Notes: generated by a model from the sequence alone, not told the origin. Numbered from the stretch's first letter, positions 15,230 to 24,549 are shown. The stretch is DNA of 64,000 bases from an uncultured Aquimarina sp. (GCA_947500505.1 CANMSL010000002.1:310001-374000), one strand, 5' to 3'. Numbers and translations: made by a program.

Positions 15230-17332
15230 TTACTTGAATTTATCTCCCATCATTATTTGTTTGATTGCTTTAAGCTTTTTGTTTTCTACCTCTTTGGATA
15301 ACTCCTTATCCTTTGCAAAAGCCTTGTTCTTTATAAGTGTACTTTCAATAACAATTTTGGCTATATGATCGGTATTATCATTTATATCTTTTGTGTTTTC
15401 AATCGCGGGTTCAAAAGCTTTTTTGGTAAAGTATTTAGTTCTGTCGATCATCACAAATGGATAAGCACCTGTCTTACCCTCATGATCCGTATCAATAGAT
15501 ATTCCTGAGAATTCGCTTGGTTTAGAAATGAAATTTGAATTAATATCATCGATCATTAGGTTAGCCACTTTTTGTTGGTCACGATCATATGTGTCTATTT
15601 CCAAACGCATATGCAAATTGTTTGAGTAAAATTCAATAGCTCCATAATACACATAAATACGTTTAGGATTTTGTGGATATTGAACCTTCATTATCACATT
15701 CGCTAGACTATCTATAGATATTGTTGTCAGAAGATAACTCTTTTCGTCATGATCATAATTATTCGGAAATATAGCAAAATACTCCCCAGCAAAGAAACGT
15801 GCCTTGTGAATACGCGCATAATGCTTTTTGTAGTTAATAGGTAAAGGATAGGATAATGATGAGATTTCTCTTCGAGCAATGTAAAGCTTATCTTCTTCGG
15901 CCATTCCTTTAAAGTCTATAAATTCATCATATGGAATATAGCCCCTACTCACATCCAATTCTTTCAAATGTTTTACATCCATCTGGAACAACATTTCTCT
16001 TACTGCCATGTTACTCGACTCATACCCTTCATTAGCCGAATAGGTGGTTGAACTAATGCCATATAATGTCTTGATTTCACCTTCTCTGGGAAACAATGCG
16101 ATTAAAAACTTACGCTTGGTTTTATCTTTATCCCGCATACGTATATAAAGATGACCTGATTCAACAGTTACCTCTCCCTCATATTCGCTATAGTCTGGTC
16201 TATTGAGCCTTCGACGATACACCAACACTTCCTGCCTGGCGTCATTAAAGGTGAAATGCCATTCATAGATGGCAATCTCTGAAGATTTGGGTAACACCCT
16301 AGAAAGGGAGTACCAATTCTTTTTTCCCGACAAATCCTCAAATTTACGTTTAAGTGTCATAAATCCTGATCGAGCACGCTTTTTATGATACTCAGCATTT
16401 CGGACATCAATGGCTTCTATCTTGTCTGGAACGAAGGGTTGTACTGGACGATCCTTATGTCGGGTTAAATAGACAACCACCTGATTTACGAGTTCTTCAC
16501 CCGTCGGATTAAATCGTGTCGGTGCTAATGGACGCTCTTTATAGGTAACTAATTTCGGCGATTTTCCTAAATGTTCGTTTTCCCGAAGCATTTTGGGGTT
16601 TTTAATAAGAACCAAGTTTCCAATGACCGGATAGTCCTTGCCACTCGCAATCCCACCCGCATTGAGTATCCACATGTCGCCTCTTTTCTTATCTGTCTTA
16701 CTAGGTAGTTTTGCACACAAATACACGAATTGGCTGTTTGCAGATTCAGAAGATTGATCACTTAGCTCCATAATAAGCGTATCATTGTGTAAACGCCCCT
16801 TACCCGTATAGATAATGTCGCTCCAAGATGTCTTGAACTGCACCTTGAAAGCGAATTTCATTTCCCGAATACGATCAAGCCATAGAACTGTGCGCACAAT
16901 GCCATCACGTGAAGCGTCATGGAAATAGACATTCCAAGCACCTGAAAGATGTTCTTTATAACTAATATCTTGCGTTTGACTAAGTATTAGACTTCTGGCT
17001 TCTTCAAGATTGTACCCAAGAAAGCAGGAGATCACGAACAAATTACGAGACTCCGCATTACTGCCATTTAAATAACGTTCCAATGTTCGATAACTTAGGT
17101 AACGCTGATCTATCTGGGTTTCAGGAAACGTCTTGCCATCTTTAAGAACATATGGCTTATAGCTAGGTTCATCGCGTATGAGTTTATCTACTGCATGGTT
17201 TATCTCAATAGCCAAGTCAATAATCTCGGGTCCAGTTAGCACATCATAACTTTTTCCAAGCTTGTCGGTTAGATCCAGAATCATCTTGTTAGGCATCGGT
17301 GTGCCTAGACGAATATTTTTATGGGGTTCCAT
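15230..17332 (-). CDS. Large cytosolic protein: N-terminal helical region with possible HTH and beta-rich repeats, unknown
   Basis: 700 aa, no signal peptide. The N-terminal 125 residues are helical (TGPEIIDLAIEINHAVDKL, then SYRTLERYLNGSNAES) and could hold an HTH. Then come three roughly similar beta-rich stretches (about 125-250, 330-470, 490-650), each starting near a W or F and carrying a Y-x-G type turn followed by strands (IYTGKGRLHNDTLIMEL, EYEGEVTVESGHLYIRM, VYYGAIEFYSNNLHMRL). A lysine-rich C-terminus ends it. The protein is divergent from the secreted operon at 17597, with a TTAAC-rich intergenic region between. I do not recognise the family; a ligand-sensing regulator of that operon is one guess. 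Confidence 0.5.
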   Translation of the reverse strand: MEPHKNIRLGTPMPNKMILDLTDKLGKSYDVLTGPEIIDLAIEINHAVDKLIRDEPSYKPYVLKDGKTFPETQIDQRYLSYRTLERYLNGSNAESRNLFVISCFLGYNLEEARSLILSQTQDISYKEHLSGAWNVYFHDASRDGIVRTVLWLDRIREMKFAFKVQFKTSWSDIIYTGKGRLHNDTLIMELSDQSSESANSQFVYLCAKLPSKTDKKRGDMWILNAGGIASGKDYPVIGNLVLIKNPKMLRENEHLGKSPKLVTYKERPLAPTRFNPTGEELVNQVVVYLTRHKDRPVQPFVPDKIEAIDVRNAEYHKKRARSGFMTLKRKFEDLSGKKNWYSLSRVLPKSSEIAIYEWHFTFNDARQEVLVYRRRLNRPDYSEYEGEVTVESGHLYIRMRDKDKTKRKFLIALFPREGEIKTLYGISSTTYSANEGYESSNMAVREMLFQMDVKHLKELDVSRGYIPYDEFIDFKGMAEEDKLYIARREISSLSYPLPINYKKHYARIHKARFFAGEYFAIFPNNYDHDEKSYLLTTISIDSLANVIMKVQYPQNPKRIYVYYGAIEFYSNNLHMRLEIDTYDRDQQKVANLMIDDINSNFISKPSEFSGISIDTDHEGKTGAYPFVMIDRTKYFTKKAFEPAIENTKDINDNTDHIAKIVIESTLIKNKAFAKDKELSKEVENKKLKAIKQIMMGDKFK

Positions 17333-17403
17333 CTCTTAACAGTTTTCGTATCAAATGATTATTTCCACTAAAAAAAGAGTTTTTCGTTAAAAAATAAAAC
17401 CAT

Positions 17404-17452
17404 TTAACATTAAATATTAACTGTTCTTAAATTTTAACATTTATTGTTAACA
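17404..17452. promoter_or_regulatory. Cluster of TTAAC(A/T) motifs between divergent genes
   Basis: TTAACA/TTAACT occurs at 17404, 17417, 17434 and 17447, the last within the palindrome TGTTAACA (17445-17452). The wider stretch 17333-17596 holds no supported gene; an ORF can be drawn from 17444, but its first 51 codons are very AT-rich and a signal peptide begins only at 17597. The motif cluster is a candidate binding region for a regulator. Confidence 0.35.
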
Positions 17453-17596
17453 CATAGACATAATAAGCCTTTATATCAACATATTACATCAAATAAGGAT
17501 ATTGAACATTTATTTAACATAACTTCATTATTATATATTAAAAAACATTTATTAACTTGTTACAACAAAATTAAGTCTAATTTAAATCACATTACA

Positions 17597-18103
17597 ATGA
17601 ATTACAGAATTCTAACAACAGTATTAATGCTAGTAGGATTAACATTAAATCACACTACTCAAGCACAGAAAGTAAATCTTTCGCTGAACGAGTTAAAAGA
17701 AGTGTTTAAGAAGGAAACGGATTGCAATTATTGCCATAAGGCATTTTCTTTTGCAAAAACGATGCAACAAATGTTAGGCATTGCCAATGAACTGACCAGT
17801 GCCAAGTCTAAAAAGCGTAAAAAGAAACTACAACGCTTTGACAAAATCCTGAATCGATTTATCGATCATTCAGAAACTGAGCATTCTGGTCTATCTCAAG
17901 AATTGGAATTTGCGAAAGAGAAAAACCGCGAATTGACAGTCAGAAAGCTTATCAAGCTCAACACCCATATTAAACGGCTTGGAGTCATGATAGACGAGAA
18001 ACCCGATTTACGAGGTGATCCAGAGTTAGATAACTCACGCAAACGGGTAGCTGATATGGAGCGGAAACTAGGGAATACATTAATAACATTAAAACAACAG
18101 TAA
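17597..18103 (+). CDS. Secreted helical protein with a CxxCH haem-type motif
   Basis: 168 aa from the ATG at 17597, where a signal peptide begins (MNYRILTTVLMLVGLTL, cleavage near TQAQ). Mature residues include TDCNYCHKAF: Cys43, Cys46 and His47 form a CxxCH motif, the attachment site of c-type haem. The rest is helical and lysine-rich, without an obvious distal ligand domain of the usual cytochrome fold. First gene of a run of secreted and membrane proteins; the next gene starts 1 base after its stop. A single-haem protein, or a metal or disulfide site that mimics the motif, are both possible. Confidence 0.55.
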   Translation: MNYRILTTVLMLVGLTLNHTTQAQKVNLSLNELKEVFKKETDCNYCHKAFSFAKTMQQMLGIANELTSAKSKKRKKKLQRFDKILNRFIDHSETEHSGLSQELEFAKEKNRELTVRKLIKLNTHIKRLGVMIDEKPDLRGDPELDNSRKRVADMERKLGNTLITLKQQ

Positions 18104-18104
18104 A

Positions 18105-19454
18105 ATGAAAAGGAGAAATTTTGTTTTGGGGCGACGATTGACGATACTAATTCTTGTCCTACTAATGATAATCGGTACGAGCTTCGCACAAGGCGTTGAA
18201 GTACCAGGATCAAATAAAGAACTGAATGGCAACACATCAATATCCATTGATGCAGTGCCAGAACTTTCGTTGACAGATAATCCCGCTGTTTGGAACCAAG
18301 GGTACACAATCGCATGTGGTAAGGCTAATTCTTGTAGCAAGAAGGCAAAAAGATTTGCAAAGAAGGAGCGATTTATTGATGCATTGGGCTATGCAGCTAA
18401 AACATTTAAGTATAAGCCAAGAAAACGTGCAGAAAAACGTGCTTTACAGGTGTTAACAAACGAAAATTATGCACGGGCTCAAAAGGAGTTTGAAAAGAAC
18501 TTACGTGATAATCCTGACATACCAGAATATATCGACTGGACAAGTACCAAAGGGATGTTTTATCGCATGTGGTTTGCGAATCGCTTCAATGTGGTAAATG
18601 GCATGCTTCAACAAATGGTTCATCCCAAGGTAAAAATCACCGTTAATCCCGTTGATCATCATATGCTGGGAAAACTGGCTGGAACATTGTCTAGTTATCG
18701 AAAATACTCAGCCAATGACTATTATCAAGGCGGTGTATATTTCTTAAAGCACGCAAATGGGGATAAACAACAGCTAAAAAGAGCTGCTATGTCGTTTCTG
18801 ATTTCAGATTATTATGTGACAAATTTCAAAGATGCAAAAACTCAATATGAGTCAGCAAAGGAGAAAGCTACAAGCTCTGTAAGTATAGCGCCTGCTAAAC
18901 AAAACATTTCGTATAGCATTTCTGTTTCGCTAGACGAAGAAATTTCGAGCATCATTCTTAATATGAGGGGTTTCAAACAGCTACCATTTGTGGAATTAAG
19001 TGCTAATAGTCAGAGCGATTATATAGTAAGAATGGTCATTGATGAGATTGAACATAATGCTTTAGGAGCAAGCAAGAACAAGGAAGAGTTTTCTGGAGTT
19101 ATTAAGGATGAGAATGGAAATGAAATCACTAAAACCGCAACACTCATTACCAATGAAAAAGCAAATATCACACGATGTAAAATAACCTATAATGTGATTG
19201 AACGTAAATCGAAAAAACAGCTATACGGTGGGGTTGTTCGTGAGGAGTATCGCTGGTCCACCATTTGGAGTAACTACAGTGGAGAATTATCCGTAATTCC
19301 ACGAAAAAAAAGGAAATATATAGACCGAAAACCGGATCGCTCTCCTACGAAAAAGGTACTTTTTCAAAGAGTTGTTTCCATGTGCGCTCCGTCCATAGCC
19401 CATAATCTGTACAATAATTTCATCCGTAACATCGGAGCAGCACCAATAAACTAA
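18105..19454 (+). CDS. Secreted protein of unknown function
   Basis: 449 aa with signal peptide ending at TSFAQ (about residue 29). After it come a Cys pair (IACGKANSCSKKAKRF) and a basic helical region like TPR helices (FIDALGYAAKTFKYKPRKRA). The C-terminal half is beta-rich (YSISVSLDEEISSIIL, ITRCKITYNVIERKSKKQLY) and could be an envelope-facing domain. It sits in an operon between the CxxCH protein and the beta-propeller protein. Not recognised. Confidence 0.6.
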   Translation: MKRRNFVLGRRLTILILVLLMIIGTSFAQGVEVPGSNKELNGNTSISIDAVPELSLTDNPAVWNQGYTIACGKANSCSKKAKRFAKKERFIDALGYAAKTFKYKPRKRAEKRALQVLTNENYARAQKEFEKNLRDNPDIPEYIDWTSTKGMFYRMWFANRFNVVNGMLQQMVHPKVKITVNPVDHHMLGKLAGTLSSYRKYSANDYYQGGVYFLKHANGDKQQLKRAAMSFLISDYYVTNFKDAKTQYESAKEKATSSVSIAPAKQNISYSISVSLDEEISSIILNMRGFKQLPFVELSANSQSDYIVRMVIDEIEHNALGASKNKEEFSGVIKDENGNEITKTATLITNEKANITRCKITYNVIERKSKKQLYGGVVREEYRWSTIWSNYSGELSVIPRKKRKYIDRKPDRSPTKKVLFQRVVSMCAPSIAHNLYNNFIRNIGAAPIN

Positions 19455-19460
19455 TGCAGG

Positions 19461-21491
19461 ATGAGAAGGGAATTATGGATAATACTACTTCTAGGAAGTG
19501 GTATCATCATAATGCTTGGGGAGCTAATGGCGGCAAGTACCGCCCCTTCCCCGGCATTAGTAAAAGAAACACCGAAATCATCTAACTATGTAGTCATGGA
19601 TCGTCCAGACGACCGACCAGTTATCGGAATAGTTCCTATCCGACAGTCGGGTGATCTGGTAGTGGGAACGGATGAAGCCGTATATCTCTACACAGATCAT
19701 CATTACATCAAGACCTTGCCACATATGCTGTGGGAGCAGATGTTCAAAGCAGGTGAATTTGTATATGCTGTAGTGAATCCGTACCATCGGAAAGCCATGC
19801 ACGCCAATCGCGTTCTGTATAGAACTAAGAACGGTAAAGACTGGGAACGGATAAGTGGCAAAGCAGGTACTCGTTCAACCCTATTTGCCGTAGATGCCAA
19901 TAATGATGTGATTTATGGAGCCAACAAGACAGGTGACTATCATTCCAGCTTGTATAAACACGATATGCGAACCGGAGCCATCACCCCGCTTGGCGATGAT
20001 CGCTTACGGCGCATTAAAGCTATCGGCTGGTTTAAAGGTTCACTTTATGTGGTTTGCAACAGAAAGAAACTCTATGTCTCTCACGATCAAGGAAAGACAT
20101 TTACCGACATTACCTCAAAGCTTGATGGGAATGTGCATGGAAGGGTGCGTATTATTACCAATGACAACTATCTGCTGATTTCAGCACAAGCGCATTATTT
20201 ACATCAATTTGATGGAAAACAGTGGAAAGAAATAGCAGTGAGTGCAGTTAAGCACGACAATCTCAGTATGTACATGATTCGCTATCTGGAAGGTCATCGA
20301 TTGGTATTTTCCATAGGGCTTAGACGGTATTTTATCATGGATTTGCGAACCAGCAAACGACAGGAGATATATCTGCTTAAAGTGTATCGCTATCCGACAT
20401 TTACATTATTAGGAAATGATTTGATCGTTACTGCACATCTGCCTAAAGATGGTATCATTAGTAATATATCAGGCACCAAACAAGCTCATGAGCAACAGGA
20501 AAAAGCAGCTCAACTGCTCAAGGTTCGATTATCTCCAGAACCATTATGCAAGCAATTATTGGGAACACAAAAACTCATTAGAAATCATCCCGCAGTAAGA
20601 GGTATCGTGATTGATAGTGGTCAGGTGATTGTCAATACGGGCAAGGAGCTATTGGATATACATACCTATAAACCCGTCAACAATAATCGCTTTGATATTG
20701 CGAATAGGTTTAAGAAAGGCGCAGTCAAAGGAAACTGGTTCATACGGATGATTCCTGAAACCAGTGGGGACGCAAAAGAGCATCATTATCTACGTACCTC
20801 AACGGATCGAGGAAGGAGCTGGCAAATCACAGGCAATACGTTTCAGGAAGGTTTTAATTCAGTAATAGACGATTCGTTACGTGTAGTTTACACGTTGGGA
20901 TTCAACAATATATGGCGAAGCAGCATCAAGCTTAATGATGCATATAGCGCTGAGCAGGAAGTATTCGAAGGTACACTGGAATCATTGGTCGTCGATAAAA
21001 CCTCTCGTGTGTGGTTACAAGGCTCTGAAGGGTTGTTTGTTTCTAAAAGCTCTGGAGGCTGGTGGAATTGCCCTACTCCTTTCAGGAACAATGATAAGAT
21101 CGCTGTGCGTGGATTTGCATTACTCAACAAACATATGGCGGTGACATATCGTGATCAGCTATATGTGTCTCAAAATAGTACAGTGGATTGGAAGCCCTAC
21201 CCGATTATTGATCCATGTAGCAAACAGGAAGTAACCGTTCGTATCATGGGTAACAACAAAAGCCATATTATTCTAAAGGATCGAACCTACGGACATTTAT
21301 GGATTCTCAATGTGGCAACCGGTTCTGTACAGCATTGCCGCATCCCCAAAACAAACGGAGTGGCCTACAAAGCCCATCTATCAGAAAATACCCTACTTGT
21401 TGAGACTACTGGAACGCCATTGCAATCAGCTAATGGTACGTGGAAGGGAGCGGTTGCTCCCAGATTATTAATGTTTCACCTTAAAAATTAG
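19461..21491 (+). CDS. Secreted or membrane-anchored beta-propeller protein with Asp-box repeats
   Basis: 676 aa. An N-terminal hydrophobic helix (IILLLGSGIIIMLGELMA) is a signal or anchor. Asp-box motifs mark propeller blades: VSHDQGKTFTDI, STDRGRSWQITG and YRTKNGKDWERISG (S/T-x-D-x-G-x-x-W type). The length fits one or two seven-bladed propellers. Such proteins often bind ligands or glycans outside the cell. It starts 6 bases after the previous stop and 5 bases before the next gene, so it belongs to the same operon. Specific function unknown. Confidence 0.65.
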   Translation: MRRELWIILLLGSGIIIMLGELMAASTAPSPALVKETPKSSNYVVMDRPDDRPVIGIVPIRQSGDLVVGTDEAVYLYTDHHYIKTLPHMLWEQMFKAGEFVYAVVNPYHRKAMHANRVLYRTKNGKDWERISGKAGTRSTLFAVDANNDVIYGANKTGDYHSSLYKHDMRTGAITPLGDDRLRRIKAIGWFKGSLYVVCNRKKLYVSHDQGKTFTDITSKLDGNVHGRVRIITNDNYLLISAQAHYLHQFDGKQWKEIAVSAVKHDNLSMYMIRYLEGHRLVFSIGLRRYFIMDLRTSKRQEIYLLKVYRYPTFTLLGNDLIVTAHLPKDGIISNISGTKQAHEQQEKAAQLLKVRLSPEPLCKQLLGTQKLIRNHPAVRGIVIDSGQVIVNTGKELLDIHTYKPVNNNRFDIANRFKKGAVKGNWFIRMIPETSGDAKEHHYLRTSTDRGRSWQITGNTFQEGFNSVIDDSLRVVYTLGFNNIWRSSIKLNDAYSAEQEVFEGTLESLVVDKTSRVWLQGSEGLFVSKSSGGWWNCPTPFRNNDKIAVRGFALLNKHMAVTYRDQLYVSQNSTVDWKPYPIIDPCSKQEVTVRIMGNNKSHIILKDRTYGHLWILNVATGSVQHCRIPKTNGVAYKAHLSENTLLVETTGTPLQSANGTWKGAVAPRLLMFHLKN

Positions 21492-21496
21492 AAATC

Positions 21497-22213
21497 ATGG
21501 AAATACATAAATTAAAGGAAAAAACCCATATTGAATCGGCTGCTCTGAACTACACCGATAATAGAGCGTTAGGAGCTATATACTTATTGGCTTTTGTAGG
21601 TTTCGTGTTCACAAGAAAGAATTTTGGTGTAAGAACCATGAAGTTACAAAATATACTATTTACTTTCAGTGTATTAATGCTGTGGGCAGCACTAGCCGAC
21701 TGGATTACAAAACTTCCTCTGATTAGAGCAGAACTGGATTATAGCAGCTTCAAATTATTCGCTGTAGCCTATTTGGCTTTATCTATATATCATTTAGTAA
21801 AAGCCTATATGGCTTCACAAAAAATCCCACACCTATATACTAGGCACATTGGCGACAGCTATATAGCTTCAATAGCCAAACTGGATTTGCCCTTCTTCAA
21901 AAAAGATATGTTAAGAATAAATGCATTCGCTGAGCCTATTGTTTTTTTCGTGATTGCACAGATTGTAGGTCGCACTATTGCTCCCAATTTGGGTAATTTT
22001 CTGATGATTGTTGCTGTCGCAATGTGTGTATTTGGCATATTGATAATTAACAATCACAAAAAACTTCTTTGGGATCAGAACGATGCGATGTTCCTTGGCG
22101 AATTGACTCAAGACAATATGAAAGATGCAAAGCCGGGTTCACGTAAAAAGAATGTTACTCGCGCCAATCGAGCTGCCGTATCTCGACCAGTTCAGAAGCC
22201 TAATTCGGAATAG
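21497..22213 (+). CDS. Polytopic inner-membrane protein next to a coupling-type ATPase
   Basis: 238 aa with about five hydrophobic helices (ALGAIYLLAFVGFVFT, NILFTFSVLMLWAALADWI, FKLFAVAYLALSIYHLV, FAEPIVFFVIAQIVG, FLMIVAVAMCVFGILII) and a basic C-terminal tail. It lies upstream of the VirD4-like ATPase, which itself lacks an N-terminal membrane anchor. I infer it may supply the membrane part of that ATPase. No family recognised. Confidence 0.55.
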   Translation: MEIHKLKEKTHIESAALNYTDNRALGAIYLLAFVGFVFTRKNFGVRTMKLQNILFTFSVLMLWAALADWITKLPLIRAELDYSSFKLFAVAYLALSIYHLVKAYMASQKIPHLYTRHIGDSYIASIAKLDLPFFKKDMLRINAFAEPIVFFVIAQIVGRTIAPNLGNFLMIVAVAMCVFGILIINNHKKLLWDQNDAMFLGELTQDNMKDAKPGSRKKNVTRANRAAVSRPVQKPNSE

Positions 22214-22229
22214 TAAAGATACTTAATAC

Positions 22230-22253
22230 AGCCCTGCAACCTGCAGGGCTTTT
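22230..22253 (+). terminator. Rho-independent terminator after the membrane-protein gene
   Basis: Stem AGCCCTGCA / TGCAGGGCT (22230-22238, 22242-22250) followed by a T-run. It separates the 17597-22213 operon from the small paralogues. Confidence 0.8.
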
Positions 22254-22266
22254 AAAACGTACGCTT

Positions 22267-22533
22267 ATGAAAAATCAGAGAACATATACAGTATGGCAGC
22301 TTACTAATTATCTGCGGGGACTAAGATATCATCTAACCTACAGAAAGGGAGCTAAGGATGCCTATTATAATCCGAGAAACAGACAAATCATTCTCCTGCC
22401 AGTAGTACGAGAAACGATCATGACAACAGGAGATATCATATGGTTATTTCGAGAGAGCAAGGCAATGGATATGCCACCAGAACTGGAATATATCCGATTC
22501 TCTCAATTTATTGATTTAATGTATAACGAATAA
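22267..22533 (+). CDS. Small protein, tandem paralogue A
   Basis: 88 aa, no signal peptide. It shares a plan with the next ORF: K(N/K)xxTYxxxQxxNYLxxLxYH, then a strand, a central helix, and an EFxRFxxxIDxxxN-like end. The duplication extends to the intergenic spacer. They probably act with the ATPase that follows. Family unknown. Confidence 0.6.
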   Translation: MKNQRTYTVWQLTNYLRGLRYHLTYRKGAKDAYYNPRNRQIILLPVVRETIMTTGDIIWLFRESKAMDMPPELEYIRFSQFIDLMYNE

Positions 22534-22550
22534 AATCTAGAGAAACATGA
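22532..22550 (+). repeat. Duplicated junction sequence (copy 1; copy 2 at 22797-22815)
   Basis: AAAATCTAGAGAAACATGA here and AAAATCTAGAGAACCATGA at 22797-22815 (18 of 19 identical), each spanning a stop-to-start junction. This shows that one gene plus its leader was copied in tandem. Confidence 0.6.
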
Positions 22551-22798
22551 AAAAGCATAAAACATATAAAGCAGTACAAGTCGTGAATTATCTCAAGTCC
22601 TTGTCTTATCATCATGAAATAGCTCATTTATGTTATAACAGAAGAACTGATGAATTTATAATAATAAGACCTAATCCAGAGTATGGCGGTCTTACAAAAG
22701 ATGTCATTATTCTTGCATTTGAAGGAGCAACTGATTTTCCCGCAGAGGTCGAATTCAATCGGTTTGAGCTATATATAGATACAGTATTTAACAATTAA
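22547..22798 (+). CDS. Small protein, tandem paralogue B
   Basis: 83 aa, a diverged copy of the ORF at 22267 (shared KTYKAVQVVNYLKSLSYHH and the NRFELYIDTVFNN end). It starts 13 bases after its paralogue and ends 13 bases before the ATPase, so all three are co-transcribed. Role unknown; could be a subunit or substrate adaptor of the ATPase. Confidence 0.6.
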   Translation: MKKHKTYKAVQVVNYLKSLSYHHEIAHLCYNRRTDEFIIIRPNPEYGGLTKDVIILAFEGATDFPAEVEFNRFELYIDTVFNN

Positions 22799-22811
22799 AA
22801 TCTAGAGAACC

Positions 22812-24239
22812 ATGAGACAACAATTAGTAGCACTCGTCGAGCGTCCAATGGATGCGACCGTTCAACAATATGGATCGGAAATACTCACTGCAAGAGACCT
22901 TGCCAACAATACTATCGTACTAGGTAGTCCAGGTTCCGGAAAGACTTCAGGAGTGCTTCAATCCTTGCAATATGGGGCTTTAACAGCATCACCCTATATG
23001 GGAGGTCTATTCAATACCGCCAAACAAGATGACCTGCCCAACATCCTGAAACCGATCAAATATGCCAATCGTTTATCCGATTGCATCATTATCAATGCGC
23101 TAGGAGAGTTTCGATTAAACTGGTTGGAATATGCCAGAAAACAAACACCGAAAGGTTCCAGTGAAGCTATTACCGTACTGGAGATGCTTCGGATATTCAG
23201 TGAAATGGTGAGCAAATCGGCCTCGGTGTCTAAAGATCCATTCTGGCAAACCCATGTCGATAAATTCTGTTTAGCAGCTATTACCTTACTGATTTATGCG
23301 AAGGTATCATTATCGGTCAAGAAGATGATTCAAATACTCCATTCTATGCCGAAAAACACTGATGATATCAAAGACGATGAATTTATCTCACGATCTAAAT
23401 TCATGTATTATCTCAATCTGGCATTGGATAATCCAGATACAGAAAATAACCAGGAGTTTGATCAATGTGTCTCTTACTTTCTGGATGAGATGGCTGGAAC
23501 TATGGATTCACGCACGATGTCAAATATCGTAGCCAGCATCCACGCAACCCTTTTCCCCGCTTCTATCGGGTTAATGGCAAAATTACTCGATGATGTAGAA
23601 TCAAACTTCTCGATGGATATGACCTTCGATGGATCGATCATTATCATTGATGTGCCGAGTTCTGTATATCATGAACAAGCTAATTTAGTCACTTCGATGT
23701 TAATGTATTTGTGGCAAAAAGATGTGATGATGCGCGACCTTTCAAAAAACAACAGAGCAGTTTTTTCCTTTACGGATGAAGCACAATTGACAATTAACAG
23801 GCAGACTGTGGCATTTTCTAGTGTGTGTCGTAGCCAGCAAGCACTTTGTATTTACGCATCTCAAAGTTTAGCTGCTATTAAGGTCAGACTTGGACCACAT
23901 TCTGATCACTTGCTCGATCAATTCATCAATAATTGTGGTAACATATATATGCTCAGTAGCACCAATCCCGATACGTTGAGATTATTTTCTGACCTAGTTG
24001 GGAAAGATTATGAAATGCGAGTGGGGTTTAATGCTGGCTTGGCTAACGGACATAACAGTGCCAATGCGTCTGAAGATTATCGTTACATCTTACCGGAGAA
24101 AGAGTTTCGTTTGCTTGCTACTGGAGGGCCAAGAAACTCCTATGTGGTGGAATCGATATTTGTGTCGTCAGGCCGCACCTTCAACGAAGACCAAACCTAT
24201 CTTCGAGTCGCCTTCGACCAAAAGATGCTGGAGCATTAA
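22812..24239 (+). CDS. VirD4/TraG-like coupling-type ATPase
   Basis: 475 aa. Walker A GSPGSGKT at residues 38-45, in a context (ANNTIVLGSPGSGKTSGVL) typical of type IV coupling proteins. A hydrophobic strand ends in IIIIDVP, and a second candidate acidic site is VFSFTDEAQL; then come a sensor-like YASQS and IYMLSSTNPDT. Coupling proteins move DNA or protein through conjugation channels. No N-terminal membrane helices are present, unlike VirD4, so it may use the membrane protein at 21497. No relaxase, VirB or Tra channel gene is in the window, so it is either a partner for a channel encoded elsewhere or part of another system. Confidence 0.7.
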   Translation: MRQQLVALVERPMDATVQQYGSEILTARDLANNTIVLGSPGSGKTSGVLQSLQYGALTASPYMGGLFNTAKQDDLPNILKPIKYANRLSDCIIINALGEFRLNWLEYARKQTPKGSSEAITVLEMLRIFSEMVSKSASVSKDPFWQTHVDKFCLAAITLLIYAKVSLSVKKMIQILHSMPKNTDDIKDDEFISRSKFMYYLNLALDNPDTENNQEFDQCVSYFLDEMAGTMDSRTMSNIVASIHATLFPASIGLMAKLLDDVESNFSMDMTFDGSIIIIDVPSSVYHEQANLVTSMLMYLWQKDVMMRDLSKNNRAVFSFTDEAQLTINRQTVAFSSVCRSQQALCIYASQSLAAIKVRLGPHSDHLLDQFINNCGNIYMLSSTNPDTLRLFSDLVGKDYEMRVGFNAGLANGHNSANASEDYRYILPEKEFRLLATGGPRNSYVVESIFVSSGRTFNEDQTYLRVAFDQKMLEH

Positions 24240-24240
24240 A

Positions 24241-24492
24241 TCAACGCTCCATGCCTTTTTCTTGTGCGGGTGCCGGATTCGGTGCCTGCATTTGTTTTTG
24301 GCGCATTAGTGCTTGCGTCTTTTCAGAAATAGTGTGCTTCATGCTTCGCGCTTCTCTGGCGGTATGCTCTTTGAAACGTTCTGTAACCCGTTTGATCTGT
24401 TCAACTCTTTCCTGCTTGTCTTTGGCTGCTCTTTCTGAGAGTCTTTGGGCGATACTCTTTTTCTGTTCCTGATCTTGCTTTTTATCTTTCAT
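24241..24492 (-). CDS. Small charged coiled-coil protein
   Basis: 83 aa from the ATG at 24492 (a longer frame adds 12 unlikely residues). Almost all Lys, Glu, Arg and Gln with heptad spacing (IAQRLSERAAKDKQER). It converges on the ATPase gene with a single base between stops. It resembles basic accessory proteins of mobilisation systems in composition only. Unknown. Confidence 0.45.
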   Translation of the reverse strand: MKDKKQDQEQKKSIAQRLSERAAKDKQERVEQIKRVTERFKEHTAREARSMKHTISEKTQALMRQKQMQAPNPAPAQEKGMER

Positions 24493-24549
24493 AACCCCAA
24501 TATTTATGTTCAACAAAACAAAGTGCAAACATCACGCCAAAAAAGAAGA

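Noticed and set aside
17444..17596. N-terminal 51-residue extension of the CxxCH protein
   Set aside because: It is AT-rich and non-protein-like; the signal peptide starts at 17597.
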